From assembly GCA_037355855.1 (NCBI GenBank), contig CM074768.1, positions 1,240,001 through 1,304,000 of the forward strand: a stretch of DNA of 64,000 nucleotides. The letters are read 5' to 3'. Below, in pieces: positions 29,901 to 38,618 of the stretch. The stretch's first letter is position 1, and each line of letters opens with the position of its first letter. The notes under the pieces were generated by a model that was not told the origin of the DNA, ran no database searches, and saw only the letters and a list, made by a program, of their open reading frames with translations. The DNA comes from Pseudo-nitzschia pungens. Lineage: Eukaryota; Bacillariophyta; Bacillariophyceae; Bacillariales; Bacillariaceae. The position numbers and the translations under genes were made by a program.

Positions 29901-31244
29901 ATATTGCGAAGAGTGATAGCGAGGATAATCGGGGTGGCCGGGAGGAGGTCCTCGCGAAGAGGGTGGCGGACCACCACGATAGTGTGGAGGGGGAGGACCT
30001 CTATAGTTTGGATCACCGTGACGGTAGGACGGATGGTGTCCGTGAGAGCTTACAGAATAGGATGTTCGGCTGTTCCTTGAAGAATGTCCCGGAGGAGGTT
30101 GTCCGCCACTACTATGGTAATGCGGAGGCAAATGGCGGTTGCTACTATTCCCATGATGCTGTCGACCGTATTCCCCACTTTCGACAGGCCCGGTTCCGGG
30201 TGGTCCACCCCCTGGACCACTGCTAGATGATGCATATCTGCTGCTGCTGCTTCCCCCGTAATCTCTTCCGCTACCCGGCGGAGGAGGTCCCCCTCGAGAT
30301 GGTGCATTTCGGTGATAAGGATTATACCCATACGGTTGTTGTGATTGAGGATCACTATTCCTCGAGAGAGGTCGTCCATCCGGTCCCATGGAAGGAGGTT
30401 GAGATTCGTAACCTCGTCCAGGTGGAGGGGGGCCGCCTCTCCCACTTTGATAGTAGTGGTGAGAGGAAGATGGATTTCGGCTTCCGTTGTGTGGGTCATA
30501 ATATCCCGGTGGTGGTGGTCCTCCCGGATAACTCGACGACAACGACGAAGGTGGTCGCTGCTGAGACTGGCTACTTGGTGGTGGTCCACCTGGATAGCTT
30601 GTAGAGGCCGACGAAGGTGGTCTCTGTGAATGTGATTGACCGGGGGGGTACCGAGAGTATGGATCTTGCCTTACTCCGGGCTGCCTTCCGTACATATCCG
30701 ATCCGGGGGGTGGTGGTCCCCTCATGTTTGGTGGTCCGCCGTATGGCGCTTGTTGTTGGTAATGCATGGGGGGATGAGATCCACTGGATGTTCCTGTGTT
30801 TCGAAATGATTTGGCTGCAGCGGCTGCCGCAGCGGCTGCAGCCGAAGGATTTCTTGGTGACTGAGGGACAACTTCCGAAGGCACAGAAGGCGTGGTCGAT
30901 GGGGGCCTCGCGCCATAGGAATGAATATGTCCGGTCGGAGATCGACTTCTGGTTCTTCCCCCTCTTCTGGAAACGGATGTCGTAGTTCTTCCACCTGTAG
31001 ATCCAGCCGACTGAACCGAGAGGGAACTTCGCGAGGGTGGACGGTTGTTGGGTGTCATCATGCTAGCGGGCATGTTTACTGGCAAAACCGAGCCTTCGGG
31101 CGATGAAGCCTTCTTCGGAGTGGCCAAGTCCTCTTTTCTCTCGTCGGGTAGGTTTACCTTCCCGTCTTGACTTCTCGCGTGGCTGCTCCCATCGTTTGCC
31201 GGATCCCCATTCCTTGCAGTAGATGGGGCTACTGCTGTTGCCAT
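26979..31244 (-). CDS. 1421-residue Pro/Ser-rich protein with a Cys-His zinc motif
   Basis: The first ATG of the frame is at 31244 (MATAVAP). Residues 1 to about 480 are dominated by Pro, Ser, Gly, Gln, Tyr and His with PPPPG and RGPPP blocks and a poly-Ala run near 140, the make-up of an RNA- or condensate-associated disordered region. Isolated conserved-looking blocks stand out in the second half: RFYNFLRKNKDAFLDMTFLL near 890; a C-x2-C-x6-H-x-C zinc motif (YRCKLCGQPKTNHVCPYQ) near 1135; and a helical C-terminus (QRKRLSDNLFSLSKEIPQL, ending EGLRRYLLTLGFTC). The zinc block resembles short zinc knuckles of chromatin or RNA-processing proteins. I do not recognise the family and assign no function. 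No intron is required for the frame. Confidence 0.8.
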   Translation of the reverse strand: MATAVAPSTARNGDPANDGSSHARSQDGKVNLPDERKEDLATPKKASSPEGSVLPVNMPASMMTPNNRPPSRSSLSVQSAGSTGGRTTTSVSRRGGRTRSRSPTGHIHSYGARPPSTTPSVPSEVVPQSPRNPSAAAAAAAAAAKSFRNTGTSSGSHPPMHYQQQAPYGGPPNMRGPPPPGSDMYGRQPGVRQDPYSRYPPGQSHSQRPPSSASTSYPGGPPPSSQSQQRPPSSLSSSYPGGPPPPGYYDPHNGSRNPSSSHHYYQSGRGGPPPPGRGYESQPPSMGPDGRPLSRNSDPQSQQPYGYNPYHRNAPSRGGPPPPGSGRDYGGSSSSRYASSSSGPGGGPPGTGPVESGEYGRQHHGNSSNRHLPPHYHSSGGQPPPGHSSRNSRTSYSVSSHGHHPSYRHGDPNYRGPPPPHYRGGPPPSSRGPPPGHPDYPRYHSSQYQQQGPRGQGDSAKSTRTVIGTATPLHLNKGGQGPMPQASNKPPSAPQHPGNQLNNMTSHTNKNNNNNSHDSRRGSAASVFRGRPGPPSGGSHNPNNNAPSTNNPKSILDSLDTPSNSFEEKKCSRDDGKDQQLLSGVVKDQHQLSPDNPPKIRNNNASSGDGMNFDPQPSPKSQTGGAMSPPQLTNSLDMAPSFSLFNQSFDSLGDTAQFFNVGGALDSTMLNSSTSFELKPSGSRSPIQTASSSTDNYLQLSASNGTFKLNASMSGALFGMSPSNSFGNGPTASFSTNPPKMTQVLGGNSDNGRSSPSQVLDMYQQSKSSNGGEEADLRLSASLGSPMIGQVGSYSSSRPFATGVEAGPPQPSLGGRNSSSSDGRSHLSPRPQRHHYSSSSSSQHQGYRHQRSPSGPPNKDGTPRFYNFLRKNKDAFLDMTFLLPKLKPVVMESKATKKGKIKDEHNEAILSNDKTPKRGQSRNNSRYEREPTPTESEIARRRIVAAVCAFGGSFTGSRANPPPPSPTTSGTPDKTKSHSGLNNNKKSSKTNSQSIFREKSGEPKTVTPNSSSSSSAAAENGNRVSREQSRYDGALPTRYYESDNRLSWEFEENPPIGTINDDPGAINYCRETSHQDENDGEDGTPKKKRRMGHEGEQDTADDSDDEEGKEGETGDASKKTKDGKGDSPKMRYRCKLCGQPKTNHVCPYQQSLVRNIGIMVHPAVNAFAAAEPGKLAPALSEMNNLAISAARVQAENGGLGSNDISPSRPTPDRSSVRGSNSQIEVDAVSSAAQVTPETLRSGNSSRGPDDLTTPQRSRTGTPGSSVSNNRRGGRSGTPSSALHSLPSSSRKKRSHAKMSGSAGDQTDLLFVEEMELQPAQFRTVTPSKAITENPDAFTYPALPLPYAQRKRLSDNLFSLSKEIPQLTDECASVLREARERDLWDLAVAELMTQVVVVVHCNEGDYCFEGLRRYLLTLGFTC

Positions 31245-33460
31245 CTTTATTTGATTTCTAATGGATGAAGACGAGAAAACGTGTTGCAACGAGGGATAAA
31301 GGTGCGACAGGTTAGTAACTCGCAAAATTTCAACTTTTTATTGTACGTATGACCCGAAAAAATGCTGTGTATTGCATCAAACAATTATTGTGATTTCGCT
31401 GTTTTCGACCTCGGGTCTCGCCTTCCTCTTGTCTCGATTCTCCGACATGATTCATGAGTCCTCTCATAATGTAATTTCAATCCTTTTATACGGTTAAGTA
31501 ATCGGCCCGGTGGAGGTGCGATGACGCAGAGACTGCAAACACACGATAGTTCTACGGCACTACATTCACTTTTTGTCGTCGATTCTTTCTCGAACAATCA
31601 TTCGACGACTCCGACAACTATCGACATTGGCCGCATTTCCATCTTTCTCTCTTAAGCACACCATCAAAATTCGTTCTCGAGGTGCGTAGACCCGAGGAAG
31701 GCGAGATTTCTTCCTCCGTTTTTGAAATTCAATACCCCGTTTCATTGCATCATATATCCACCTACATACCAACTGGTTCTTCTTCCTATCTCTTCCACTG
31801 CTGTCGATCAGAGTAGCTAAGAAATTTATTTTATCAATTACCAGTGCACAATCGATGGTTGATTCCAACCTGATCCACGATGGTGCTCCTGGATTGTAAT
31901 AGCCGTAACCAGCATGAATACAACTATCTTTGCGTATGATTTTGATGTCACTCTATGCGAAACAGCTCCTTTCGTCGAAGTACAAGTCCTGACCCTTTGC
32001 ACATTCTCACTCTCATGGCTCGTCCCGCGCCGCTAAGAAATTCCATTTTACTTAAGTGGCAATATTTCAACTTCCAATGTCATATACCTATCCGTACATA
32101 TTGTGTATGTTCATATCGTGCGTTCCATGCGTTTCAGAAATTTTCAGCTCTCACGATGTTTCGTCTAATAAAACGAGAACCGAGAGAATTTGGAGGCGTT
32201 GAATTAAGGTCAGATAGGAACTCAACCTCAATTTGTTACAGGATTGTTAACCGCAAAATACCGTCTCCGTCGGTTGATTATTGTAAGTGCAAACACACAA
32301 AACGGTCATTGCCATGTGCCCTTTTCTGCGAATTCTAAGAACGTATCGGCCATGTTTCCTTCGATTCCCACGGGGTGCGCCGGAAAAGTATCATCATGCG
32401 CAAGAATCAAAATGCGTGACCAATCACTATCGCGTGAATTGTGTTCGGATTGAATGCACGACTGGATCCTAGGCTTTCGAGGGAAGAGTGACTGAGACAA
32501 AACACGATTTTTCAGGCAACAATTTTTCACTCAGAATGTTTGCATTATTTTTTTGTTCGAATGAATCGAACATTGTTAATTTCGTCGTGCTTTGTAATGG
32601 AAAATTTTCCATTACAAAGCACGACGAAATGCACCAATGATTTGTGATTTCGGGACAGATCATCAACAACGATGATATTTCTGTATGGGAAATAATACTA
32701 TTATTGATACTCGGAGGTTTCAATACTATATCATTGATACTCGGATCAAACTGGACTACTCGCCAACAGCATCGTTACTCGATTGAACGTGCATGATTTT
32801 TTAAATGATTTCCACCGAGCAACAACCCCGTGCCAAACTGGAGGAATCCACCAGGCAATAGCAACAAACGAGATGTTCCAGCAGCATCGACTCTGTGACT
32901 TGGTGGAGAATCCCCCTAGCACATCGATGAGCATACTGCATCCATTAGCGAAATGCGATATCACGAGAAGGCGTGGAATGGATGCGTTTAAGAAGGGATA
33001 ACGAATATCAGCATCTTCATCGCGACTAGCAAGAGGGATTTTTCAGGTTTCGGATGAGCTCGTTGTTATTGTAGCAAGTGCCAATCGCACATTTCACTCT
33101 TCTTCTTGGAAAGACTCTCTAGAGCGAATACATCATGGTGGACTAGGCTCAAAGCAACTGTTTCCATGGTTTTGTGTTCCCTTTCAACTTTGCCGAGAGA
33201 TTACCATGCTAGGTTTGTGGCCTGCTGCCGTACGATTTTCGCGAAGGGATCGAGAACGGATGGATACCGGTAGTTACCTACAGGGAACAAGATAGATGAA
33301 TATCTACGAATTCACCCTGATCTTTATCGGGCATGCCGCATTGAAAACACGATAATTCCCGCCATATCAAAGGATATGTTGCATTCTTGAAAAGTTCTTC
33401 GTCTTTCCTTTTCTTTATTGCGAAAATATATTGATCTAGATCGGATTAAGAACGCTTGAT
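31245..33460. other. 2.2-kb intergenic region with a perfect palindrome
   Basis: Lies between the divergent start of the Pro/Ser-rich gene and the stop of the GST gene. Several frames of 60-130 codons occur but none shows a domain or sensible composition. The one distinctive structure is the 52-bp palindrome at 32579-32630. A near repeat of ATTGATACTCGGA occurs twice at about 32703-32745. Confidence 0.5.
32579..32630. repeat. perfect 52-bp palindrome without a loop
   Basis: Centred between 32604 and 32605; all 26 base pairs match with no spacer (arm reads ATTTCGTCGTGCTTTGTAAT then GGAAAA to the centre). Flanking words CATTG/CAATG also pair after one base of slippage. Confidence 0.95.
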
Positions 33461-34168
33461 CTAATAGCCAAGAGCTGACTTATTCGCAACCATTGCCAGC
33501 GCCTTGAACTGATCGCCGTTCAGATAATTCGCAACACCTTCATTGGATTCGACACGCTCGATCCAAGCTCTCAAAGCCGGTCCGCAAGGGTTTTCGACAC
33601 CCTCGATACCGTCGATGAGCCGGGTCCCAAAAAAGACAATGGCATCATAAAGAGTAATGTCGGCAACGCTCAATTTGCTCGAGCCGCCAAAGAAGTCTCC
33701 TCCGAGGGCCACTAGTTGCCGTTCGAGATTGTCAATATGCTTGGGAAAGACGACTTTGGCAAAATTCTCGCCAGATCCCTTGGGAGCGCCAAAGATCTCG
33801 AATCCTCTATAGGAAGCAGAGCGCAAATCGTCGGCATCGGCAATCAACTTGTCCTGCAGATAGGATGCCTGATCGTCGTCGTCGAGCGTTAGCATCAATC
33901 CACCTAAGCGTGCAGCCTTGCGCAAAACGGCCGACGATTGAAGGTACACTTTTTCGTCATCGGTGCCCTCGTCCAACGTCAAAATAGGAACACAAAAGGT
34001 TGTGTTGTTGTTGGTCAGTTTACTCCATTTTGCCCTGTCTTCGTCCGTGGGAGGCCAAGTACCGAATTCGTCTTCGAATGAAACACCTCCCGCCGCCAGG
34101 GTTAGCCGAATCTGATTGCCGCGACCGGCGGCACAGAAATAGTGAAGTTTAACAGAAGGTTGAGACAT
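33461..34168 (-). CDS. glutathione S-transferase (cytosolic, sigma-like)
   Basis: 235 residues from the ATG at 34168. The thioredoxin-like N-domain shows KLHYFCAAGRGNQIRLTLAAGGVSFED (catalytic Tyr in the YF-GRG context, about residue 9-10), then VPIL and LQSSAVLRKAARLGG, matching the cis-Pro and the QS-A-I-R glutathione-binding motif. The C-terminal helical domain has KLSVADITLYDAIVFFG, the N-capping box/hydrophobic staple of the GST fold. The length suits a cytosolic GST. It would conjugate glutathione to electrophiles; the physiological substrate is unknown. The frame extends upstream but without an ATG. Confidence 0.88.
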   Translation of the reverse strand: MSQPSVKLHYFCAAGRGNQIRLTLAAGGVSFEDEFGTWPPTDEDRAKWSKLTNNNTTFCVPILTLDEGTDDEKVYLQSSAVLRKAARLGGLMLTLDDDDQASYLQDKLIADADDLRSASYRGFEIFGAPKGSGENFAKVVFPKHIDNLERQLVALGGDFFGGSSKLSVADITLYDAIVFFGTRLIDGIEGVENPCGPALRAWIERVESNEGVANYLNGDQFKALAMVANKSALGY

Positions 34169-34402
34169 GATGGAAAAGGTACTTGTAGAGTGATCGCTGT
34201 TGTGGTCTTGTCTCAAAAAAAGAAGTCTTCTTCGTTTTCAACTGCGAAGAAAAGTGCTTCGTACTGTAATTCGTACTACGAAGTTCCTATCAGCTGTCCC
34301 CCTGTTCTACATCCTCAAATAATACTAATTTCTACGAAAACCAGGGGACATTAGTCATTGCCCGGAGGAGTCAAACAGCAATCCGATTAGTTCCCTCACG
34401 GC
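34169..34402. other. GST 5' flank with a dispersed repeat
   Basis: Contains TCCTATCAGCTGTCCCCC at about 34284 and, 50 bases on, its rough inverse (CCAGGGGACA at about 34340). The same words occur at 20019-20052, so this is probably a short dispersed inverted-repeat element. It ends at the target duplication CCAGTCAG (34403-34410). Confidence 0.45.
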
Positions 34403-34448
34403 CCAGTCAGCAGGGGTCATAATAAGGGGGGGGTAAGATCTTATGACA

Positions 34449-34707
34449 CTAAAGTCATCTATTACTGATACAAAGTTGTAGGCCATATTTAGGCTTTTTG
34501 GGGGTCAGATATCCTTTCTAGATATGAAACATATGATTAATTTACGGCCTTTTTGGGTGCATGACTGGCAAATTTTGGTGCATGACTGGCGAAGCCGGGT
34601 GCATGACTGGGGAAGTCGGGTGCATGACTGACAATTTGTACATGGTACCAAGCCCCTATGAAGAAAAAAATGGCCTATAACTCTGTAGCAGTAATAGATG
34701 ACTTTAG
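34449..34707. mobile_element. 259-bp inverted-repeat MITE inside the hAT left arm
   Basis: Ends CTAAAGTCATCTATTACTG (34449 on) and its inverse ending at 34707; about 38-bp arms with four mismatches. The centre holds four tandem copies of a GGGTGCATGACTGGN unit about 21 bp long (34554-34632). No clear target duplication. Confidence 0.65.
34554..34632. repeat. 21-bp tandem repeat with GGTGCATGACTGG core
   Basis: Four successive units share GGTGCATGACTG with variable 7-8 bp spacers (CAAATTTT, CGAAGCCG, GGAAGTCG). Forms the centre of the surrounding MITE. Confidence 0.8.
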
Positions 34708-34840
34708 ACTCATTCAAAACCTCATTATTATTGTATATTCTTGTTTAAAACAGTTCAAACTATTGCAGGTATTTGAAATAAAGATTAGGATTCATTTTTG
34801 ATTGAGTTATCACTATCTGAAGTTAAGGTATTTTAACTAG

Positions 34841-35770
34841 TATGAAGATATTCAAGGTGGTGCTATGATCTGTGCCAAGGCTTCTGCGTAGGAGAGTGTA
34901 CTGGGGCTACAGGCAGCAGCCCCCAGTAACTGACTAACAGGTGCTGAGCTGAGTGCTAGAGCTGTGTGCTAATTGCTAGCATACAGGCTCAGCAACAGGC
35001 TTAGCAACAGGCTTAGCAACAGGCTTAGCAACAGGCTTAGCAGCAGGCTTAGCAGCAGACCTATCCTGTTTAGTATGGATACTAGCAGAGTTTACTAGGG
35101 TCGCCGCGTACGATTTGTACCAATCGTACGTACCCCGAGTAAAGCACCTGTTATGGTGTAGCTAAATGCTACAGGGTTAGGGATGCTAAGGCTACGAGAT
35201 ACTGGAAGATGCTAACCTACCATGATACCAATGCTAAGATATGATGCTACCGCCGGGGTCGGGTCATTGGTGTATAATATGTACCATGACCGCATACCCG
35301 GCCCAAACAGTTACCCAACGCGCTAGCATAAGCGAGCTAGCGCTAGCACACGATTGGATTTAATTAAGCGAAGCTACGCTACGATACTCCGATACGCTAC
35401 CCGTAGAATACAGTACCAGAGCTACGGAGCGCTGTTATTATACGAGTTAGCGAGTTAGCGAATCGATGTCACGATACGAGAGCTGAGCGCTTTGGCTCAG
35501 CTCCCTTTATTCACTCTTTATGTTTCACCCTAAATTAAATGCCTATCATGCCCTCCCCTTACGATCGATTCCGATGTACCTCTAGGGAAGTGCCTTGTAT
35601 TGCCTAAGTGTATGCAATAGACCTTGAATGGTCCACTGTAGACTCACGATTTGCCAGGACTTTATGTATTGTTATTGTTAAGGCTTTCGCCTATTTTTAC
35701 AGTACGCAGTATAAGCCGATTAAGCTCTACGATTAGACCACGAAGACCGCTGACGAGCGGATATCAACAC
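34841..35770 (+). repeat. 5' LTR of the CoDi-like element
   Basis: 930 bp. Holds six 12-bp units of GGCTTAGCAACA type (34986-35057), a perfect 9-bp-stem hairpin (35107-35130, CGTACGATT with loop TGTACC), a TATA-like GTATAATATG near 35271 that may serve as promoter core, and GCTAGC-rich palindromic words near 35320-35345. Confidence 0.93.
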
Positions 35771-36680
35771 AGTTTATCAGACCCACCGCTCGACCCACTA
35801 CGAACCGGGACGCCGGCTAGAGCGCGTGATGAAACCCAGCTGGCTGATCACCGCTGGCATCCATGCCTACACTTGGATGTAAAACTTCAGCTGAAACTGG
35901 ACCAGCAGCTGACATCGTGAGATCCCTGATGTTAATGGGGAGCCCTTCCCCAGACACGCGACCGACCGGAGCCCACACATCCACCTCTGGGGCCTGTTGA
36001 TACAGTAGATGAGCATCATGGTGGCACCATGGAGGCTCGATCCGGTAGGGGAAGGCGCAGGACGTGGAGAAAGCAGCGTCCATGATTCCCTGTTATTTTA
36101 CAGGATTCAAGGGGGACGCTTGCTTACTACGGATGGAACCACACTGGAAAAAAGAAAAGAATTTCGTGGAGACAGACCACCACGTACTTTCCAGTGAAGA
36201 CAGCGTCCAGCAGACCAAGGACATGACGTCAGGCCCATCCAACTGAGGCGCAGACAACCTCACGAGGCGCAGACAACCTCAAATCTGCCATACCATCGAT
36301 TTTGATTTTAGCCAAGGGAATTTGGAATCAGACAAGCCAAGAACCCTGAGATCTGTCATATCTCAGAATCAAATCGATTGGTCCAGAGCAGATCAGAAAG
36401 ACCGAATAGAATTCTTCTCTTTTTGGTCGACGTCGGCGCAGACAACCGACGTAACCCAATACCGATACAGAATAATCGACACGAACCACCGATTCGAATG
36501 TTCTTCTTTGAAGTCGACACGAAAATGTTGACACCAATGCTGACGTGATACGCGATACCTTTTCTTTTGGGCGACGCCGATGCAGAACCTTCGATCGACA
36601 ACTTGGGTGGAAACAGTCCCCACCACAAAAGAATTTGGTTTAGAAACTGAAGCAAATTAGGTAATCAAAGCAAGACAACC
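35771..36680 (+). other. untranslated leader of the CoDi-like element
   Basis: 910 bp between 5' LTR and gag start. It has a tandem GAGGCGCAGACAACCTC pair (36244-36280) and further GCGCAGACAACC words (36436). A tRNA primer-binding site directly after the LTR could not be identified by eye. Confidence 0.5.
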
Positions 36681-38618
36681 ATGGCCAAGCAAACTAGAAG
36701 CCAAGCCGCCGCCGCTGCAGCCGCCGCCGGAGACGGCGCCCCTGGAGCTGTCCCTGGAGGCGGCGCCGCCCCTGGAGATGGTGGTGGAGCTGTCCCCGGA
36801 GCCGGAGCCGGAGTCGGCGCTCCCCCACCTGGAGATGTTCCTGGAGTTGCTGACGCCCCCCCTGTCGGAGCGCCTGAAATCCCTCCTTTTGCCCCTGCTG
36901 GAGCCTCCAGAGTCCAACAGGAACCAAACCTTGACATCCAACCTCGATCTGAGATGATCCTGCTTGCTGCTATTCAAGAACTGAGAGCTATGCGCAACGA
37001 GAACGCAGCTCGGATTGCTGCTGACGCTGCTGCTGCCGCCGCCCGAGAGGATGCAGCCCGGATTGCTGCCGCTGCTGCTGCTGCTCCCGCTCCTGCTCCT
37101 GCTCCTGTCGCCGCCCCTACAGGAGCTAGTCCTGATATCCTCCAAGCCCATGCCACAGCCCAAGCTAATGGTGGAATCTCTGGATACAAGAATGGAGCAA
37201 AGCTCAGCTCAAGGGAGTTAGACCTCCACAAGATCCTCTCTGGCTTCAGCAACAGTGATACGGCGGATGAACTATTCCGAAATGGTCTCAACAGCATCGA
37301 GTCCATTCAGCAGCTCTCTGCCAAGGAACTCCCCAAGTACCTCCGTGACTTCAATGGGGGTCGTCATCCGATGTGCCCCTACCATGAACGAGTATTCATC
37401 GGACTATCCTTCAGACAATCCTTTCAGCTTCTTTCGGAGTGGATCCGCTACCAACCTCTCATTGGTATCAAGCCTACTGCCCATACTTGGCTTAGTGATC
37501 CCCTCGCAGCCGACCGAACGCGCCAGCGCCTGCATGAAATGCAGACCGCCGACAAGGAGACAGTATCAGCGTCCATTACCCCGCCGAAGCTCGTCAATCT
37601 TGACAACTTCCGTCAATGGGAAGAAAGTTTCCGTCAGTTCCTCCGCTTCCAGTACAATGAACAAGGGTTCCCCCTATCATACGTCATCCGTCCGAAGGAG
37701 CAAGAGACGGTGACTGCAGCAGAGAGATCCGCCACTGTTGGGAAGGACGGGACTTTTTCCAACTGGATGGATTATAATGTTCGATGTGCCACGCTTGAAG
37801 GCCCGCAATTTGTCACTGACAACCACGACGTTTGGGTGTTGCTCTGCAACGCAGTCCGTGATGGCCCCGCCTGGGCCTACACTCGTAGGTACAAAGACGC
37901 GAAGAATCCGACTGGGAACGCCCGAGCGGCTTTCCTACATCTCTACGAGAATGCCTTCTCCGCAACCAACGTCGCGGCTATCCTTGACAAGGTCCGTACC
38001 GGCATGTACACCTCCCGCTATACAGGTGATTCCCGCACCTACGACTTTGAGAAGCACTGCAGAACTTGGTTGAATTTCCAGACTACGCTATCCAACCACG
38101 ACAAGTTGCCCGACGAAGAAGACTTCACCATGCGTTTCATCCACAGCATCCAAGATGATCGGTTTGAGAACCCCAAGATCCAGATCTTTGAAACCGATAA
38201 GTACACCAAGAACTTCAACGAGTGCGTCTCGTACTTCAAGAGGTGCCTTGGCATACGAAAGATGGGTGCGGTTGCAACCAAACGAGCGCGAAGTATCTCC
38301 TCTGTCCACCAAGGTGGTGGCAACCAAGGAAGCAACAAGGGTGGATCGTACAGCGGCAAGATTGAGGACAAGCAGTATCCCCATGAAGTCTACAAGACAT
38401 TCTCCAAGGAACAACGGAAGCAGTTGTATGACCTCCGCCAGCAGAAGAAAGCTCGAACTATTCAGTCCACTAGTTCTAGCACGCCTGCTGCCTCCGCGAC
38501 CGCGAACGCGAGCACGAACGCGACCCAAGGCGCAGGGAACAGTTTTGGGCCCAAGGGGCGCAAGAAGGGCAAGAAGAAGGGCAACGGCTCGAACCAAGGA
38601 CAGACCCCCAAGAACTGA
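36681..38618 (+). CDS. gag: Gag polyprotein of the CoDi-like element
   Basis: 645 residues from ATG 36681. The first 190 residues are Ala/Pro/Gly low complexity with a poly-Ala run; about 200-520 is a helical Gag-like core (LRDFNGGRHPMCPYHERVF, LDNFRQWEESFRQFLRFQ, YDFEKHCRTWLNFQTTL); the C-terminus is basic (KGRKKGKKKGNGSN) and replaces the usual zinc knuckle, which is absent. The gene ends with a TGA at 38616-38618, and the same frame continues open straight into pol, so Gag and Pol are separated by one stop codon only. Confidence 0.85.
   Translation: MAKQTRSQAAAAAAAAGDGAPGAVPGGGAAPGDGGGAVPGAGAGVGAPPPGDVPGVADAPPVGAPEIPPFAPAGASRVQQEPNLDIQPRSEMILLAAIQELRAMRNENAARIAADAAAAAAREDAARIAAAAAAAPAPAPAPVAAPTGASPDILQAHATAQANGGISGYKNGAKLSSRELDLHKILSGFSNSDTADELFRNGLNSIESIQQLSAKELPKYLRDFNGGRHPMCPYHERVFIGLSFRQSFQLLSEWIRYQPLIGIKPTAHTWLSDPLAADRTRQRLHEMQTADKETVSASITPPKLVNLDNFRQWEESFRQFLRFQYNEQGFPLSYVIRPKEQETVTAAERSATVGKDGTFSNWMDYNVRCATLEGPQFVTDNHDVWVLLCNAVRDGPAWAYTRRYKDAKNPTGNARAAFLHLYENAFSATNVAAILDKVRTGMYTSRYTGDSRTYDFEKHCRTWLNFQTTLSNHDKLPDEEDFTMRFIHSIQDDRFENPKIQIFETDKYTKNFNECVSYFKRCLGIRKMGAVATKRARSISSVHQGGGNQGSNKGGSYSGKIEDKQYPHEVYKTFSKEQRKQLYDLRQQKKARTIQSTSSSTPAASATANASTNATQGAGNSFGPKGRKKGKKKGNGSNQGQTPKN

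Noticed and set aside
31385..32338. Frames of 70-127 codons between the Pro/Ser-rich gene and GST
   Set aside because: No domain, no consistent start context, and composition unlike the neighbouring genes; treated as intergenic.
36657..37163. Gly/Ser-rich minus-strand frame opposite gag
   Set aside because: Reverse complement of the Ala/Pro low-complexity start of gag; no independent signal.
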